This document shows, in pieces, positions 17,747 to 27,073 of a stretch of 64,000 bases of DNA. The notes under the pieces were generated by a model. It ran no database searches, had not been told where the DNA came from, and saw nothing but the letters and a program-made list of their open reading frames with translations. The DNA is from Paraburkholderia kururiensis JCM 10599 = LMG 19447 (GTDB lineage Bacteria; Pseudomonadota; Gammaproteobacteria; Burkholderiales; Burkholderiaceae): the NCBI RefSeq assembly GCF_003986935.1, contig NZ_RJZE01000007.1, forward strand, positions 1 through 64,000, given 5' to 3'. The translations under genes were made by a program, and so were the position numbers. How positions within the stretch are numbered: position 1 is the stretch's first letter; each line of letters begins with the position of its first letter.

Positions 17747-18397
17747 ATGACCGTTCCCGTTTCCCTCTGCGTGCCGCCGCTCGCGCACGCCTCGATGCAG
17801 ATCTCGCTGTCACATCAAGGCCGCTGCTGCCACCTTGTGTCGAGCCGGTCCACACGAGCCGTTCGTCACGCACGCGCCTTCGTCAACGCCGGATTCACGC
17901 TGATCGAACTGATGATCGTGCTTGCGATCGTCGGCGTGATCGCCGCGTATGCGATTCCCGCCTACCAGGACTATCTCGCGCGCAGTCGGGTAGGCGAGGG
18001 CTTGTCGCTGGCAGCGTCGGCGCGCCTCGCGGTGGCGGAGAATGCCGCGAGCGGCAACGCGTTCGGCGCGGGCTTCGCCTCGCCGCCCGCCACACGCAAT
18101 GTGGAATCCATCCGCGTGGATGAGAACACGGGCCAAATCGCGATCGCCTTCACGCCACGCGTGGCCGCTGCGGGCGCCAACACGCTGGTGCTCGTGCCCT
18201 CGGTGCCTGACAACGCCGACGCTCCCACCGCCCGCGTCGCGCTCGTTCAAGGCACAGCCCAGGCAGGCGCCATCACGTGGGAATGTTTCGCGGGCGGCAA
18301 GGCGGCGTCCTCGCTACCGGCACCGGGCTCGGGGCCTATGCCTGTCGATGCCGCCACGCTTGCAGGCAACCTTGCACCACCGGAGTGCCGTGCCTGA
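17747..18397 (+). CDS. pilA: Type IV pilin (prepilin)
   Basis: The major-pilin signature G^[31 protein letters not shown] is present: cleavage after Gly49, N-methylated Phe, and conserved Glu at mature position 5. The globular part is 167 residues with two cysteines (WECF and PPECRA), a likely disulfide D-region. The ATG at 17747 follows AGGAG at 8 bases and gives an unusually long 49-residue leader. An ATG at 17795 would still give 33. Typical type IVa leaders are 6-10 residues. The next gene is a PglL oligosaccharyltransferase, suggesting that this pilin may be its substrate. Confidence 0.85.
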   Translation: MTVPVSLCVPPLAHASMQISLSHQGRCCHLVSSRSTRAVRHARAFVNAGFTLIELMIVLAIVGVIAAYAIPAYQDYLARSRVGEGLSLAASARLAVAENAASGNAFGAGFASPPATRNVESIRVDENTGQIAIAFTPRVAAAGANTLVLVPSVPDNADAPTARVALVQGTAQAGAITWECFAGGKAASSLPAPGSGPMPVDAATLAGNLAPPECRA

Positions 18398-18524
18398 GGA
18401 AGGGACAGCAAACGCGCGAAGGGGGGCATGGTGCTGAAATGGTCGCCGTATTCGCACCACGGCAACCGCACAGCCCGGGAAAAGTTTTGTATAGTGCGCC
18501 GGTTGCTGATGCCGCCGGTTACTC

Positions 18525-20309
18525 ATGCCCTCTTCCTTTGCGCGTTTTCTTTCGCTCGTTCTGCTTGCTGCCGCGTTGATTCTTCCGTACGCGGTCGTCA
18601 ACCATACGTACCCCATCCCGACTTTCTATGCCGAATTCACCGCGCTGGCGCTCTACCTGCTGACCGCGGGGGCCATGGTGCTGCTCGTCGGCACGTCGCG
18701 GCCGCGTATCGCATTTGCCTCACCGGCCGTCGCGCTTGTGCCGCTGTTGTTCGGTGCGTTGCTCATTGCGCAGTCGTTCGTACTTCCAGTGCAGCAGCCC
18801 TCGATGAACTGGCTGGGCGGCGGCTTCCTGCTCGCGGCATTCGTAGCCGCACACACGGGCTACGGCTTTGCGCGCGCGAACATGGCGGACACGGCGTTGC
18901 GCTGGGGCGCATACGCGTTGCTGCTCGGCGGCCTGTTTGCCGTGTTCTGCCAGGTCGTGCAGCTGTTTCATCTGGAAGCGAAGGTCTCGCCCTTTGTCGT
19001 GGCCTACAACATCACGGTGGATCGTCGTCCGTTCGGCAACATGGCGCAGGCCAACCACCTCGCGACCTACATCGCGTTCGCGATGGCCGCCGCGCTCTTT
19101 CTGGTGCAGACGAGGCGCCTGCCCGTCCTGCTCTGGGGACTCCTTTCGGTGATCTATGCCACTGGACTCGCATTGACGGTTTCCCGCGGTCCGTGGCTGC
19201 AAATGGGCGTGATCGTGGTGGCCGGGTTCTGGATGGCGTTTGCCGAGGCGAAGCGCAACCTGGCCTTTCGGCGCAGCAACTGGCAGTGGCTGATTCCGGT
19301 CGTGCTCACCGTGCTGTTCGTCGTCGTCAACGCAGTGGTGCGCTGGGCCAACGTGCATTACCACCTCGAACTCGGGGAGTCGGCGGCCGACCGGTTCCGC
19401 GACGCCGGACAGATCGCGCCACGCCTCGCCCTCTGGAAATACGGCTGGACGATGTTCAAGATGCACCCGCTCTTCGGCGTGGGTTGGGGCGAGTTCCCAG
19501 GCTATCAGTACCAGTTGGTCAAGACGCTCGGCGGCGTGGAGATCGCGAACAACTCGCACGACATCTTCATCGACCTGCTGGCGAAGACCGGCGTGGCCGG
19601 CTTCGTGGTGGCCGTGGTCGGGCTTGTCGCGTGGCTCGTGCGGGTGCTGCGCGCGCCGCATACCGCGGGACGGGTCTTCGGCGTCGCGCTGATCGGTGTG
19701 CTGGTGATGCACGCGCTTGTGGAGTACCCGCAGCAGTACATGTTCTTCCTGCTGCCCGCGATGTTCGTCTTCGGGTTGCTCGAAACGAAGCCGTTGCGGC
19801 TTGTTCCGGAAAGGGCGTCGTTTGGTCTCTACACGGTGATCGTGTTCGGCGGACTGGCTGCGCTTTATCCGGTCTATCGCGACTACACCCGCGCCGAGGT
19901 GCTGTACTACGGCTCGCGTCCCGCCGAGCAGTATCGTGCGGATCCGTCGTTCCTGTTCGGCGCGTGGGGTGAGTACGGTCTCGCGACGCTTCTGCCCGTC
20001 GACGCCAACGACTTGCCGCACAAGCTCGCCATGCACCGCCGGGCGATCGCGCTATTGCCCGGCGAAACGGTATTGCGCCGCTATGCCGTGCTGCAGGCCC
20101 TGAACGGCGATACGGCGGCGGCCTTCGATACGGTCGGGCGTCTGAAGATCTTCGCGCAGGAACTGCACGACTGGCCGTCGCAACTGGCGTCGTTGTACGA
20201 CCTGTGCGACGAGCAGCCGTCGCTTGCGGGTTTCAAGGCGGAGCTGGTCAAGAAGTACGGCACGCCGCCTCCGGGCGCGAACCAGCAGGACGACGAAGGG
20301 GACGACTAA
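18525..20309 (+). CDS. pglL: PglL-type protein O-oligosaccharyltransferase
   Basis: Transfers lipid-linked glycans to serine or threonine of periplasmic proteins such as pilins. 594 residues with about 12 membrane helices. The PglL/Wzy hallmark is the large periplasmic loop: DRRPFGNMAQANHLATYIAF (about 166-185), then HPLFGVGWGEFP and NNSHDIFIDLLAKTG (about 311-352), containing the conserved His. The C-terminal 120 residues are soluble. It lies 127 bases downstream of the pilin gene in the same direction and is convergent with moaC. A WaaL O-antigen ligase is the alternative, but the motif set favours PglL. Confidence 0.88.
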   Translation: MPSSFARFLSLVLLAAALILPYAVVNHTYPIPTFYAEFTALALYLLTAGAMVLLVGTSRPRIAFASPAVALVPLLFGALLIAQSFVLPVQQPSMNWLGGGFLLAAFVAAHTGYGFARANMADTALRWGAYALLLGGLFAVFCQVVQLFHLEAKVSPFVVAYNITVDRRPFGNMAQANHLATYIAFAMAAALFLVQTRRLPVLLWGLLSVIYATGLALTVSRGPWLQMGVIVVAGFWMAFAEAKRNLAFRRSNWQWLIPVVLTVLFVVVNAVVRWANVHYHLELGESAADRFRDAGQIAPRLALWKYGWTMFKMHPLFGVGWGEFPGYQYQLVKTLGGVEIANNSHDIFIDLLAKTGVAGFVVAVVGLVAWLVRVLRAPHTAGRVFGVALIGVLVMHALVEYPQQYMFFLLPAMFVFGLLETKPLRLVPERASFGLYTVIVFGGLAALYPVYRDYTRAEVLYYGSRPAEQYRADPSFLFGAWGEYGLATLLPVDANDLPHKLAMHRRAIALLPGETVLRRYAVLQALNGDTAAAFDTVGRLKIFAQELHDWPSQLASLYDLCDEQPSLAGFKAELVKKYGTPPPGANQQDDEGDD

Positions 20310-20316
20310 TACGCCG

Positions 20317-20360
20317 CGCCGGCCACGACGGCGGCTTCAGGGCCGCCGCCGCGGCCGGCG
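20317..20360. terminator. Nested GC hairpin between pglL and moaC
   Basis: CGCCGGCC (20317-20324) pairs with GGCCGGCG (20353-20360), enclosing a second stem GGCGGC (20330-20335)/GCCGCC (20342-20347). There is no U-tract. Its place between convergent genes suggests a transcription stop. Confidence 0.4.
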
Positions 20361-20403
20361 GGTTTGCGCCTGAGGCTGCATAAGCGTGTGCCTCGGGCTA
20401 CGG

Positions 20404-20880
20404 TTAAGCCGCCACCCAATCCCCCGACTTCCCCCCATGCTTCTCCATCACCTTCACATCGGTGATGGTCATTCCGCGATCGACGGCTTTGCACATGTCG
20501 TAGACGGTCAGCAGACCGACCTGCACGGCCGTGAGCGCCTCCATTTCCACGCCGGTGCGCCCGAACGTCTCGACCTGCGCCGTGCAATGCACGCCGGGTA
20601 GCGTTTCGTCGAGTGCGAAGTCCACCGCCACGCGCGTGAGCGCGAGCGGGTGGCACAGCGGGATCAGGTCCGCGGTGCGCTTCGCGCCCTGGATCGCCGC
20701 GATACGGGCCACGCCGATCACGTCGCCCTTTTTCGCGCCGCCGTCGCGGATCAGCGCGAACGTCTCGGGCAGCATGCGGATCGAGCCGCGCGCCACGGCG
20801 ATGCGTCTGGTTTCCGCCTTGGCGCCCACGTCCACCATATGCGCTTTGCCGGAGTCGTCGAAATGGGTGAGTTCTGACAT
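20404..20880 (-). CDS. moaC: Cyclic pyranopterin monophosphate synthase
   Basis: MoaC completes formation of cyclic pyranopterin monophosphate in molybdenum cofactor synthesis. 158 residues. It starts [21 protein letters not shown] at the ATG at 20880 with GGAG 7 bases upstream. It contains [16 protein letters not shown], the Cys-His active-site strand, and [23 protein letters not shown]. The upstream extension to 20958 is not conserved. No other moa genes are nearby. Confidence 0.95.
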   Translation of the reverse strand: MSELTHFDDSGKAHMVDVGAKAETRRIAVARGSIRMLPETFALIRDGGAKKGDVIGVARIAAIQGAKRTADLIPLCHPLALTRVAVDFALDETLPGVHCTAQVETFGRTGVEMEALTAVQVGLLTVYDMCKAVDRGMTITDVKVMEKHGGKSGDWVAA

Positions 20881-21113
20881 CGTCTGGCTCCTTGAAAGGG
20901 CGCCTATCATAGCAGCGCCCGGCGTTTCCGACGGTGTGCCACGGTGCCATCGGGGCATGGTCCAGCGGCTACCAGCGGCTACAATAGCCGTGCTTTCCGA
21001 ACACCTTCAAGCCGGCCTCTGCGAGCGGACAAGCTCGCGAAAAGCGCACTGGGGTTTCATGCCGCATCGTCGTGCGTGGTGAGGCGCCCGGCCGGTTTCA
21101 TCGAACACTGCCA

Positions 21114-23045
21114 ATGCGTCCAAACAGGCTCCTTGCTGCATGGTTGTGCGCTGCCCTCGCGGTGCCGCCGGGCATGTTCGCGCAAGCCCAGCCCGTCGTT
21201 GCACCTCGCGCGGCGGTTCAGTCGACCAGCGGTGGCACCGGGTCCGGCACCGCGACAGCAGGAGCCGGCGCGTCCGCCACCACCAGCGCCGCTGCAACTA
21301 CCACCGACGCCCCCCACGCCCCCGACGCCTCAGCGACCGCCCGTGCCGCAGCGCCCATCGGCACCAACGCCACCGCGCGCCCAGTCACACCAGGCAACCT
21401 CACTTTCGGCAAGACTCTTCCTCGCGAAGCGGCTGTCTCGAGCGAAGCGCCGCTCGAAAGCGCGTTGTCCGCCAGCTACGCCGAACCGCTCCTGCCGCCC
21501 GACATTGCCCAGGGCGTATTCGGCACCTACGGCGGCGCGCAGGCGCGGCTGTCCGGCCGGCCGGGCGCCAACGCCAGTCTGCGCGCGCCGACCTGGTACC
21601 AGCAACTGCCGGACCTCGGCGACGGCTCCGGGGGCTCGCTCTCTCCCGAGGCCGAACGAAAGCTCGGCGAGCGCGTCATGCGCGAGATTCGGCGCGACCC
21701 CGACTACGTCGACGACTGGCTCGTCACCGATTATCTGAACGCCATTGCGACGAAGCTCGCCTCGGCCGCAAGCGACCAGTTCATCGGCGGCTACCGGCCG
21801 GACTTCGAAGTCTTCGCCGTGCGTGACGGCCAGATCAACGCGTTTTCCATGCCGGGCGGCTTTATCGGCGTGAACACCGGGCTCATTGCGTCGACGCAGA
21901 CGGAGTCCGAACTGGCGTCCGTGATCGGGCACGAGATGGGCCACGTGCTGCAGCGGCACATCGCCCGCATGCTCGCCGCCAACGAGCGCAGCGGCTACGC
22001 GGCGCTCGCGGCGACCCTGTTCGGCGTGCTTGCCGGCGTGCTCGCGCGCAGCGGCGATCTGGGCAGTGCGATCGTGCTGGGCGGCCAGGCGTACGCGGTC
22101 GACAATCAGCTGCGCTTTTCGCGTTCCGCGGAGCGCGAAGCGGACCGCGTCGGTTTTCGCCTGCTCACGGGCGCCGGCTACGATCCCTACGGCATGGTGA
22201 CCTTCTTCGAGCGGCTCGATCGCTCGGCGATGGGCGATACGGGCGTGCCGGCTTACGCCCGCACGCATCCGCTCACCGTGGAGCGCATCGCCGACATGGA
22301 GGACCGCGCACGCCGGTCGCCGTATCGGCAGCCGCGTCAGTCGGCGGAGTACGGGTTCGTGAGGGCACGCGTGCGCGTCATGCAGGACCGCTCGCGCAGC
22401 GACTACGCCGACGCGATCGCGCGTTTGCGCTCCGAGATCGAAGACCGCACGGCCATCAACGTGGCGTCGAACTGGTACGGCATGGCCTACGCGCAACTGC
22501 AACTGGAGCAGTACGATGCCGCCGCCGCGTCGCTTGCGAATGCGCGCAAGGCATTCACGACGTTCGAGGTGCATGAGGGCGACAGCACGCGCAGCTCGCC
22601 GAGCCTCGACGTGCTCGCCGTCGAAATTGCGAGCCATGCCGGCCATAACGATGAAGCGTTGAAGCTCGCGGCCGCCGCGCAACGCGCCTGGCCGGCGTCG
22701 CATGCAGCCGTAGACGCGCGGCTCAAGGCGCTGCTCGCGGCGCACCGTTTCGCCGACGCCCAGGAACTTGCGGCAAACGAAACGAAAGCGGAGCCGCAGC
22801 AGTCCGCGTGGTGGTTCTACTTGGCGCAGGCGAGCGTGGGAACGGGCGATGCGCTCACGCAGCATCGCGCGCTCGCCGAGAAGTTCGCGCTGGAAGGCGC
22901 CTGGCCTTCGGCCATCCGCCAGTTGAAGGAGGCACGCGATCTGAAGTCGGTGGGGTACTACGATCTCGCGACCATCGACGCCCGCTTGCACGACTTCGAG
23001 CAGCGCTACAAGGAAGAGCGCGAGGACGAGAAGAAGAACGGTTGA
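21114..23045 (+). CDS. M48 family periplasmic metalloprotease with TPR domain (BepA-like)
   Basis: BepA/YfgC-type proteases act in outer-membrane protein quality control. 643 residues. Signal peptide MRPNRLLAAWLCAALAVPPGMFAQAQ is followed by about 90 residues of Ala/Thr/Pro-rich linker, then the protease domain with zinc motif HEMGH (His273-His277), the third-ligand region SREREADRVGFRLL and the loop NAFSMPGGFIGVNTGL. The C-terminal third is TPR-like helices. The ATG at 21114 puts the signal peptide at the N-terminus; the earlier GTG at 21072 would bury it. A -10 like TACAAT lies at 20980, in the gap to divergent moaC. Confidence 0.88.
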   Translation: MRPNRLLAAWLCAALAVPPGMFAQAQPVVAPRAAVQSTSGGTGSGTATAGAGASATTSAAATTTDAPHAPDASATARAAAPIGTNATARPVTPGNLTFGKTLPREAAVSSEAPLESALSASYAEPLLPPDIAQGVFGTYGGAQARLSGRPGANASLRAPTWYQQLPDLGDGSGGSLSPEAERKLGERVMREIRRDPDYVDDWLVTDYLNAIATKLASAASDQFIGGYRPDFEVFAVRDGQINAFSMPGGFIGVNTGLIASTQTESELASVIGHEMGHVLQRHIARMLAANERSGYAALAATLFGVLAGVLARSGDLGSAIVLGGQAYAVDNQLRFSRSAEREADRVGFRLLTGAGYDPYGMVTFFERLDRSAMGDTGVPAYARTHPLTVERIADMEDRARRSPYRQPRQSAEYGFVRARVRVMQDRSRSDYADAIARLRSEIEDRTAINVASNWYGMAYAQLQLEQYDAAAASLANARKAFTTFEVHEGDSTRSSPSLDVLAVEIASHAGHNDEALKLAAAAQRAWPASHAAVDARLKALLAAHRFADAQELAANETKAEPQQSAWWFYLAQASVGTGDALTQHRALAEKFALEGAWPSAIRQLKEARDLKSVGYYDLATIDARLHDFEQRYKEEREDEKKNG

Positions 23046-23203
23046 CGCGCGCGGGCGAATTGGCGGCTTCGCGACTCCAGCGATTCACCGGGCCGGCCCG
23101 AGCCGCTAAACCTGCTACGGCCGCGCGGCCCTGCTCGCGAGGCCCGGCTCGCGAGGCTGACGCGCACGACCGTTATCCCGGCCACTGTCCGCGCGGCCTC
23201 CTG

Positions 23204-23791
23204 CTAACTCCGCTCCCGCTTTTCAGCATCCGCCGGACTCGCAACGAACCCGAACCGCGCAGCCACCTCGTCGCGGCGGATCGGCCGCAGCGTGAGCGCC
23301 TGGTCGGCACGCCAGTGGAACGTGCCGCTCGCGCCGTCATCGGCCAAGGTGGCGTGCGTGGAGAACAGCTCCAGATCGTGATCGTGGAGCACGGCCACCT
23401 TCGGCGGCTGGGATGCATCCGAAAACAGCACGCCGCCCGTGTCGTCGATGAACGCCGTTGCGGGCTCGAAGGCCGAGCCCGTCTGATCGGCGAGCATGAG
23501 CTTGCCGTCCGCGCCGCAGTGAAGCCGCACCACCCACGGCGTATAGCCGAGTTCGACGTAGACGCGCTGCGGCCCGTTCTGGAAGAACCACTGGCCCTTC
23601 TCGTCGCACGCGTAGTTGCGGTTGATGAAGCCCAGCAGCGCCGTGTGGCGGATCGGGTCGCCGGCCGCGCCCTGGGCCTGGGCGGCCTGGTCGCGCATGC
23701 GCCATTGGCCGCGCGCGTCGAGCAGCAGCCACCCCGTGCAATGCGGGACATTGGGCCAGCGCGCGAGCGCCTGCTTGACGATGTCATCCAT
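23204..23791 (-). CDS. Conserved hypothetical protein, coupled to yheT-like gene
   Basis: A 195-residue soluble protein with DIVKQALARWPNVPHCTGWLLLDARGQWRMRD at the N-terminus and many aromatic residues (GFINRNYACDEKGQWFFQNGPQRVYVEL). I know the pattern as a conserved betaproteobacterial protein without known function, but cannot name its domain with certainty. The ATG at 23791 overlaps the stop of the upstream hydrolase gene by 8 bases (a TTG at 23800 is an alternative), so the two are co-translated. Confidence 0.7.
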   Translation of the reverse strand: MDDIVKQALARWPNVPHCTGWLLLDARGQWRMRDQAAQAQGAAGDPIRHTALLGFINRNYACDEKGQWFFQNGPQRVYVELGYTPWVVRLHCGADGKLMLADQTGSAFEPATAFIDDTGGVLFSDASQPPKVAVLHDHDLELFSTHATLADDGASGTFHWRADQALTLRPIRRDEVAARFGFVASPADAEKRERS

Positions 23792-24860
23792 GATCGACAA
23801 ACGATTCGAGATAGCTCAGCACGTGCGTCGCGAGCCAGCCGTAGCGGCCCGGAAACGGGCCGGTCATGAAGCCGACGTGGCCGCCGTGCAAGGGCTGTTC
23901 GAGCCGGACCGACGCGGCCACGTCTTTCTGCGCGGGCAACGCGGTGCCGGGCAGGAACGGGTCGTTGCGCGCGTTGAGCACGAGCGTCGGCACTTTGATC
24001 TCGCCGAGCAAGGGACGTACCGTGGCGCGCGTCCAGTAGTCGTCGGCGTTGCGAAAGCCGTGTAGCGGCGCGGTGACCACGTCGTCGAACTCGTACATGT
24101 TGCGCGCGCTGAGCATGGCGTAGCCGTCGAAGAGCCCCGGATACTGCGTGAGTTTTTGCTGGGCCTTCGCCTTGAGTGTCTTCAGGAAGCTGCGTGTGTA
24201 GATCATGCCGAAGCCTTCGGCCAGCATCTTGCCGCCGGCATGCACGTCCAGCGGCGCGGAGATCGCGGCGGCAGCGGTCACGATGGATGCGTCTTCGCGC
24301 CGTTGACCGAGCCAGTGCAGCAGCACGTTGCCGCCCAGCGAGACGCCCGCGGCCACGAGCGGCCCGCGATGCTGCCGACGCAGACGCCGCAGCACCCAGT
24401 CGACCTCGCTCGAATCGGCGAGGTGATAGAAGCGCGGCATCAGGTTCAGCGGCCCGCTGCAGCTACGGAAGTGGGGCACCACAGCACGCCAGCCGCGCTC
24501 GCGGGCGGCGGCCGCCATGGCACGCGCGTAATGCGAGGCGGAGCTGCCCTCCAGACCGTGGAACAGCACGAGGAGTGGGGCGTCCGCCGCAATGGCCGCG
24601 GCACTCCCGTGGTCGAGCCAGTCGAGTTCGATGAAGTCGCCGTCTGGCGTGTCCCAGCGCTCGCGCCGGTACGTGACGACGGGCAGCCGCGCGAACAACG
24701 CGGGGACGATGGTTTGAGCATGGCCGCCCGGCAGCCAGAAAGGCGCGCGATAGCCGCTTGCGGCGGTGTCTTGCGCGAGAGACGGCTCGACCCCGTCGGC
24801 GCGTAACGTCGGGTTGGATGAATTCGTGGGAGCGGAAGCAGGGTCGCGCATGGGGCTCAT
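23784..24860 (-). CDS. Alpha/beta-fold hydrolase, YheT family
   Basis: A 358-residue hydrolase related to E. coli YheT and the ABHD1/3-type esterases. Key features: RAPFWLPGGHAQTIVPALFAR near the N-terminus (a YheT hallmark), oxyanion region LFHGLEGSSASHYARAM, nucleophile Ser174 in AGVSLGGN, acid Asp in LNARNDPFLPG, and His in PLHGGHVGF. The substrate is unknown; lipid or ester cleavage in the cytoplasm is inferred from the family. It overlaps the next gene. Confidence 0.88.
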   Translation of the reverse strand: MSPMRDPASAPTNSSNPTLRADGVEPSLAQDTAASGYRAPFWLPGGHAQTIVPALFARLPVVTYRRERWDTPDGDFIELDWLDHGSAAAIAADAPLLVLFHGLEGSSASHYARAMAAAARERGWRAVVPHFRSCSGPLNLMPRFYHLADSSEVDWVLRRLRRQHRGPLVAAGVSLGGNVLLHWLGQRREDASIVTAAAAISAPLDVHAGGKMLAEGFGMIYTRSFLKTLKAKAQQKLTQYPGLFDGYAMLSARNMYEFDDVVTAPLHGFRNADDYWTRATVRPLLGEIKVPTLVLNARNDPFLPGTALPAQKDVAASVRLEQPLHGGHVGFMTGPFPGRYGWLATHVLSYLESFVDHG

Positions 24861-24922
24861 GGTGCGGACGGCGGCGCCGTGGGCGAACGCGAGCGTCGCC
24901 GCTCAGTAACGCCTCGGGGCGC

Positions 24923-25369
24923 TCAGTGCAACGCGCCCTGGCCGTGGCGCATTTTTGCGGCGAACTGGCTCGCGGCGTCGTCGGGCATGCGGCTCGCGTG
25001 GATGTGCGCCATGCGCCATTCGCCGCGTTCGTGAACCATCACGTAGGTCGTGAAGACCATTTGCGGCGTGGCGACCGGATCGGCTGGCCGGTGGGCTTCC
25101 GCAATTGCGTAGACCACGGTGCCGAGGCTGTCGTAGACGCGCACGTCGAGCGGTTCGATGGAAACCGGCTGGGCTCCCAGCTGCGCCGCGAGGCCCGTGC
25201 GGATGGCGTCGAGCCCGTGCAGATGCGAGCCGTCCGCGCAGATGTAGCTCACGAACTCTTCATCGATCCACATGCCCATCAGGCTGTCGATGTTGACTTC
25301 CGCGACGGCCTGGTACCAGGCGTTGAGGGTATCGGCAGCGGCTTCGAAGATGTGGGCAAAACGTGGCAT
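24923..25369 (-). CDS. NTF2-like (SnoaL/DUF4440-type) protein
   Basis: A 148-residue protein with the cone-shaped NTF2 layout: helix FAHIFEAAADTLNAWYQAVAE, the strand around MGMWIDEEFVSYICADG, and strands VRVYDSLGTVVYAIAEAH and TYVMVHERGEWRMAHIHASRM. The ATG at 25369 gives the canonical N-terminal helix. Longer readings add Ala/Arg-rich sequence. Catalytic or binding function is unknown for this branch. It lies between the YheT-like gene and waaF, all leftward. Confidence 0.78.
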   Translation of the reverse strand: MPRFAHIFEAAADTLNAWYQAVAEVNIDSLMGMWIDEEFVSYICADGSHLHGLDAIRTGLAAQLGAQPVSIEPLDVRVYDSLGTVVYAIAEAHRPADPVATPQMVFTTYVMVHERGEWRMAHIHASRMPDDAASQFAAKMRHGQGALH

Positions 25370-25539
25370 GGCTCGTCGTTCGTATGCGCAGAGGGCGCGT
25401 GGGTTGCGGGCGGCGGTCAGCGGGCCAGCCGCGAGCATGCCAGCGCTGCGAGACGCGAACATGACGCTGGCACGACGGCCGGTAATTGCCTCGGGACACG
25501 GCCGCGCCGCGGCCCGGTCCCCATTGCGGCTGCTCGCCG

Positions 25540-26565
25540 CTAGCGTTGCGCGAGCAGCATGCCGCGCAGGTCGCTGAACACCTGTTCGGCGCTGAGCTGA
25601 CGCAGGCAGTTCAGGTGGCCGAGCGGACATTCGCGCTGAAAACAGGGGCTACATTCGAGATGGAGCCATTGTACCTTCGCGAGCTCCGAGAGGGGCGGGG
25701 TGTGGCGCGGATCGGTCGACCCGTACACCGCGACGAGCGGGCGGCGCAGTGCCGCGGCCACGTGCATCAGGCCCGAGTCGTTGGTCACCACGGCGCTCGC
25801 GCGCGAAATCAGCGCGCACGCCTCGCCGAGCGCGGTCTGGCCGCACAGGTTGCGCACGTTCGGCGCCTCGTCGGCAATGGCTTGAGCGAGCGGGGCGTCT
25901 TTCGGCGAGCCGAGCGCGACGATCTGCGTGTACGGAAACGAGCGGGCGATGATCTGCGCGAGCGCCGCGAAGTGCTCGGGCGGCCAGCGTTTGGCGGGGC
26001 CGTATTCGGCGCCGGGGCAGAACACGACGAGCGGCACGCGCGTGTCCAGATTGAAGCGAGCCGAGACGCGCGAGGCTTCGTTCAGGTCCGATTCGAGCCG
26101 CGGCATGGGCAGGTCGTCGGGTATCTTCGCGCCGGGCGCGTAGGCGAGCGCGGCGTAGTGGGCGGCCATGGGCGGACGCTCGTCCTTGCGCGGATTCGCG
26201 TGGCGCACGTTGAGCAGCCCGTAGCGGCTCTCGCCCGTGTAGCCGATGCGCAGCGGAACGTGCGCGAGCCACGGCACGAGCGCCGACTTGAACGAGTTGG
26301 GCAGGACGTAAGCGGCGTCGTAGCCCACATCGCGCAGGTCGCTCGCCAGTTGCCAGCGGCGCAGCATCTGCAGCTTGCCGTGGGCGAGGTCGGTGGCGTA
26401 GACGTCGCGAATCTCGGGCATGCGCTCGAGCACGGGCGCGACCCAGGTGGGCGCGACGGCATCGATCTGGAGGCGCGGATGCAGTTTCACGAGCCGCGAA
26501 AGAAGCGGCTGCGCCATGAGTGCGTCGCCAATCCAGTTCGGTGCGATAACGAGCGCGCGGCGCAT
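25540..26565 (-). CDS. waaF: ADP-heptose:LPS heptosyltransferase II
   Basis: Adds the second heptose to the LPS inner core at the cytoplasmic face of the inner membrane. 341 residues, GT9 family. It starts MRRALVIAPNWIGDALMAQPLL, the WaaF N-terminal signature. It has the nucleotide-sugar site FCPGAEYGPAKRWPPEHFAAL, then NLCGQTALGEACALISRASAVVTNDSGLMHVAAAL and YGSTDPRHTPPL. It forms a leftward group with the CHCC zinc protein and ilvE; 233 bases separate it from the former. Confidence 0.94.
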   Translation of the reverse strand: MRRALVIAPNWIGDALMAQPLLSRLVKLHPRLQIDAVAPTWVAPVLERMPEIRDVYATDLAHGKLQMLRRWQLASDLRDVGYDAAYVLPNSFKSALVPWLAHVPLRIGYTGESRYGLLNVRHANPRKDERPPMAAHYAALAYAPGAKIPDDLPMPRLESDLNEASRVSARFNLDTRVPLVVFCPGAEYGPAKRWPPEHFAALAQIIARSFPYTQIVALGSPKDAPLAQAIADEAPNVRNLCGQTALGEACALISRASAVVTNDSGLMHVAAALRRPLVAVYGSTDPRHTPPLSELAKVQWLHLECSPCFQRECPLGHLNCLRQLSAEQVFSDLRGMLLAQR

Positions 26566-26798
26566 CAGTAGAAGTATCCGGAAATGAGCAAACGCGCCGC
26601 ACTGGAGGGTGCGGCGCGTGGGTAGTGGGAAGGACGCGGGTGCGGGCCGTGGGCAGTACGAGTCCCGTACGACCCTCGCGCGAAGCCCGCGGTGTAGCAG
26701 CGCGGGCCGTGCGTCCGGCGGGGCGCCTCAGCGCGCCCGGCGAGTAGTGGCCCCAGAGCAAGCGCCCGGTGGAGCCCTCGCGGGCGCTCAGTGGCCCC

Positions 26799-26993
26799 TC
26801 AATGGCCCTTCACGACCTCGCCGTCACGCAGCTTGTAGCGCGTGCCGCAGTAGGGGCAGCGCGCCTCGCCGTGGGTCACGTCGATGAAGACGCGTGGATG
26901 CGTGCTCCAGCGCGGCATCGACGGATTCGGGCAGTACGCCGGAAGATCTTTTGCCGACAGTTCGACCAGCGGCATTTCCTTGATTTCACTCAT
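26799..26993 (-). CDS. CHCC zinc-finger protein
   Basis: A 64-residue protein of the zf-CHCC family (related to the mitochondrial complex I subunit NDUFS6). Ligands in order: Cys21, His32, Cys46 and Cys49 (AYCPNPSMPRWSTHPRVFID... and ARCPYCGTRY). Bacterial function is not established. It lies between ilvE and waaF in the same direction. Confidence 0.88.
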   Translation of the reverse strand: MSEIKEMPLVELSAKDLPAYCPNPSMPRWSTHPRVFIDVTHGEARCPYCGTRYKLRDGEVVKGH

Positions 26994-27073
26994 GGGGACG
27001 TTTCTCGTTGTTGCTGTAGCCAGGTCACAGCCGGCGGCGCGTCGAAGGCGCGCGGCGCTGCTGTGGGCCTGCG

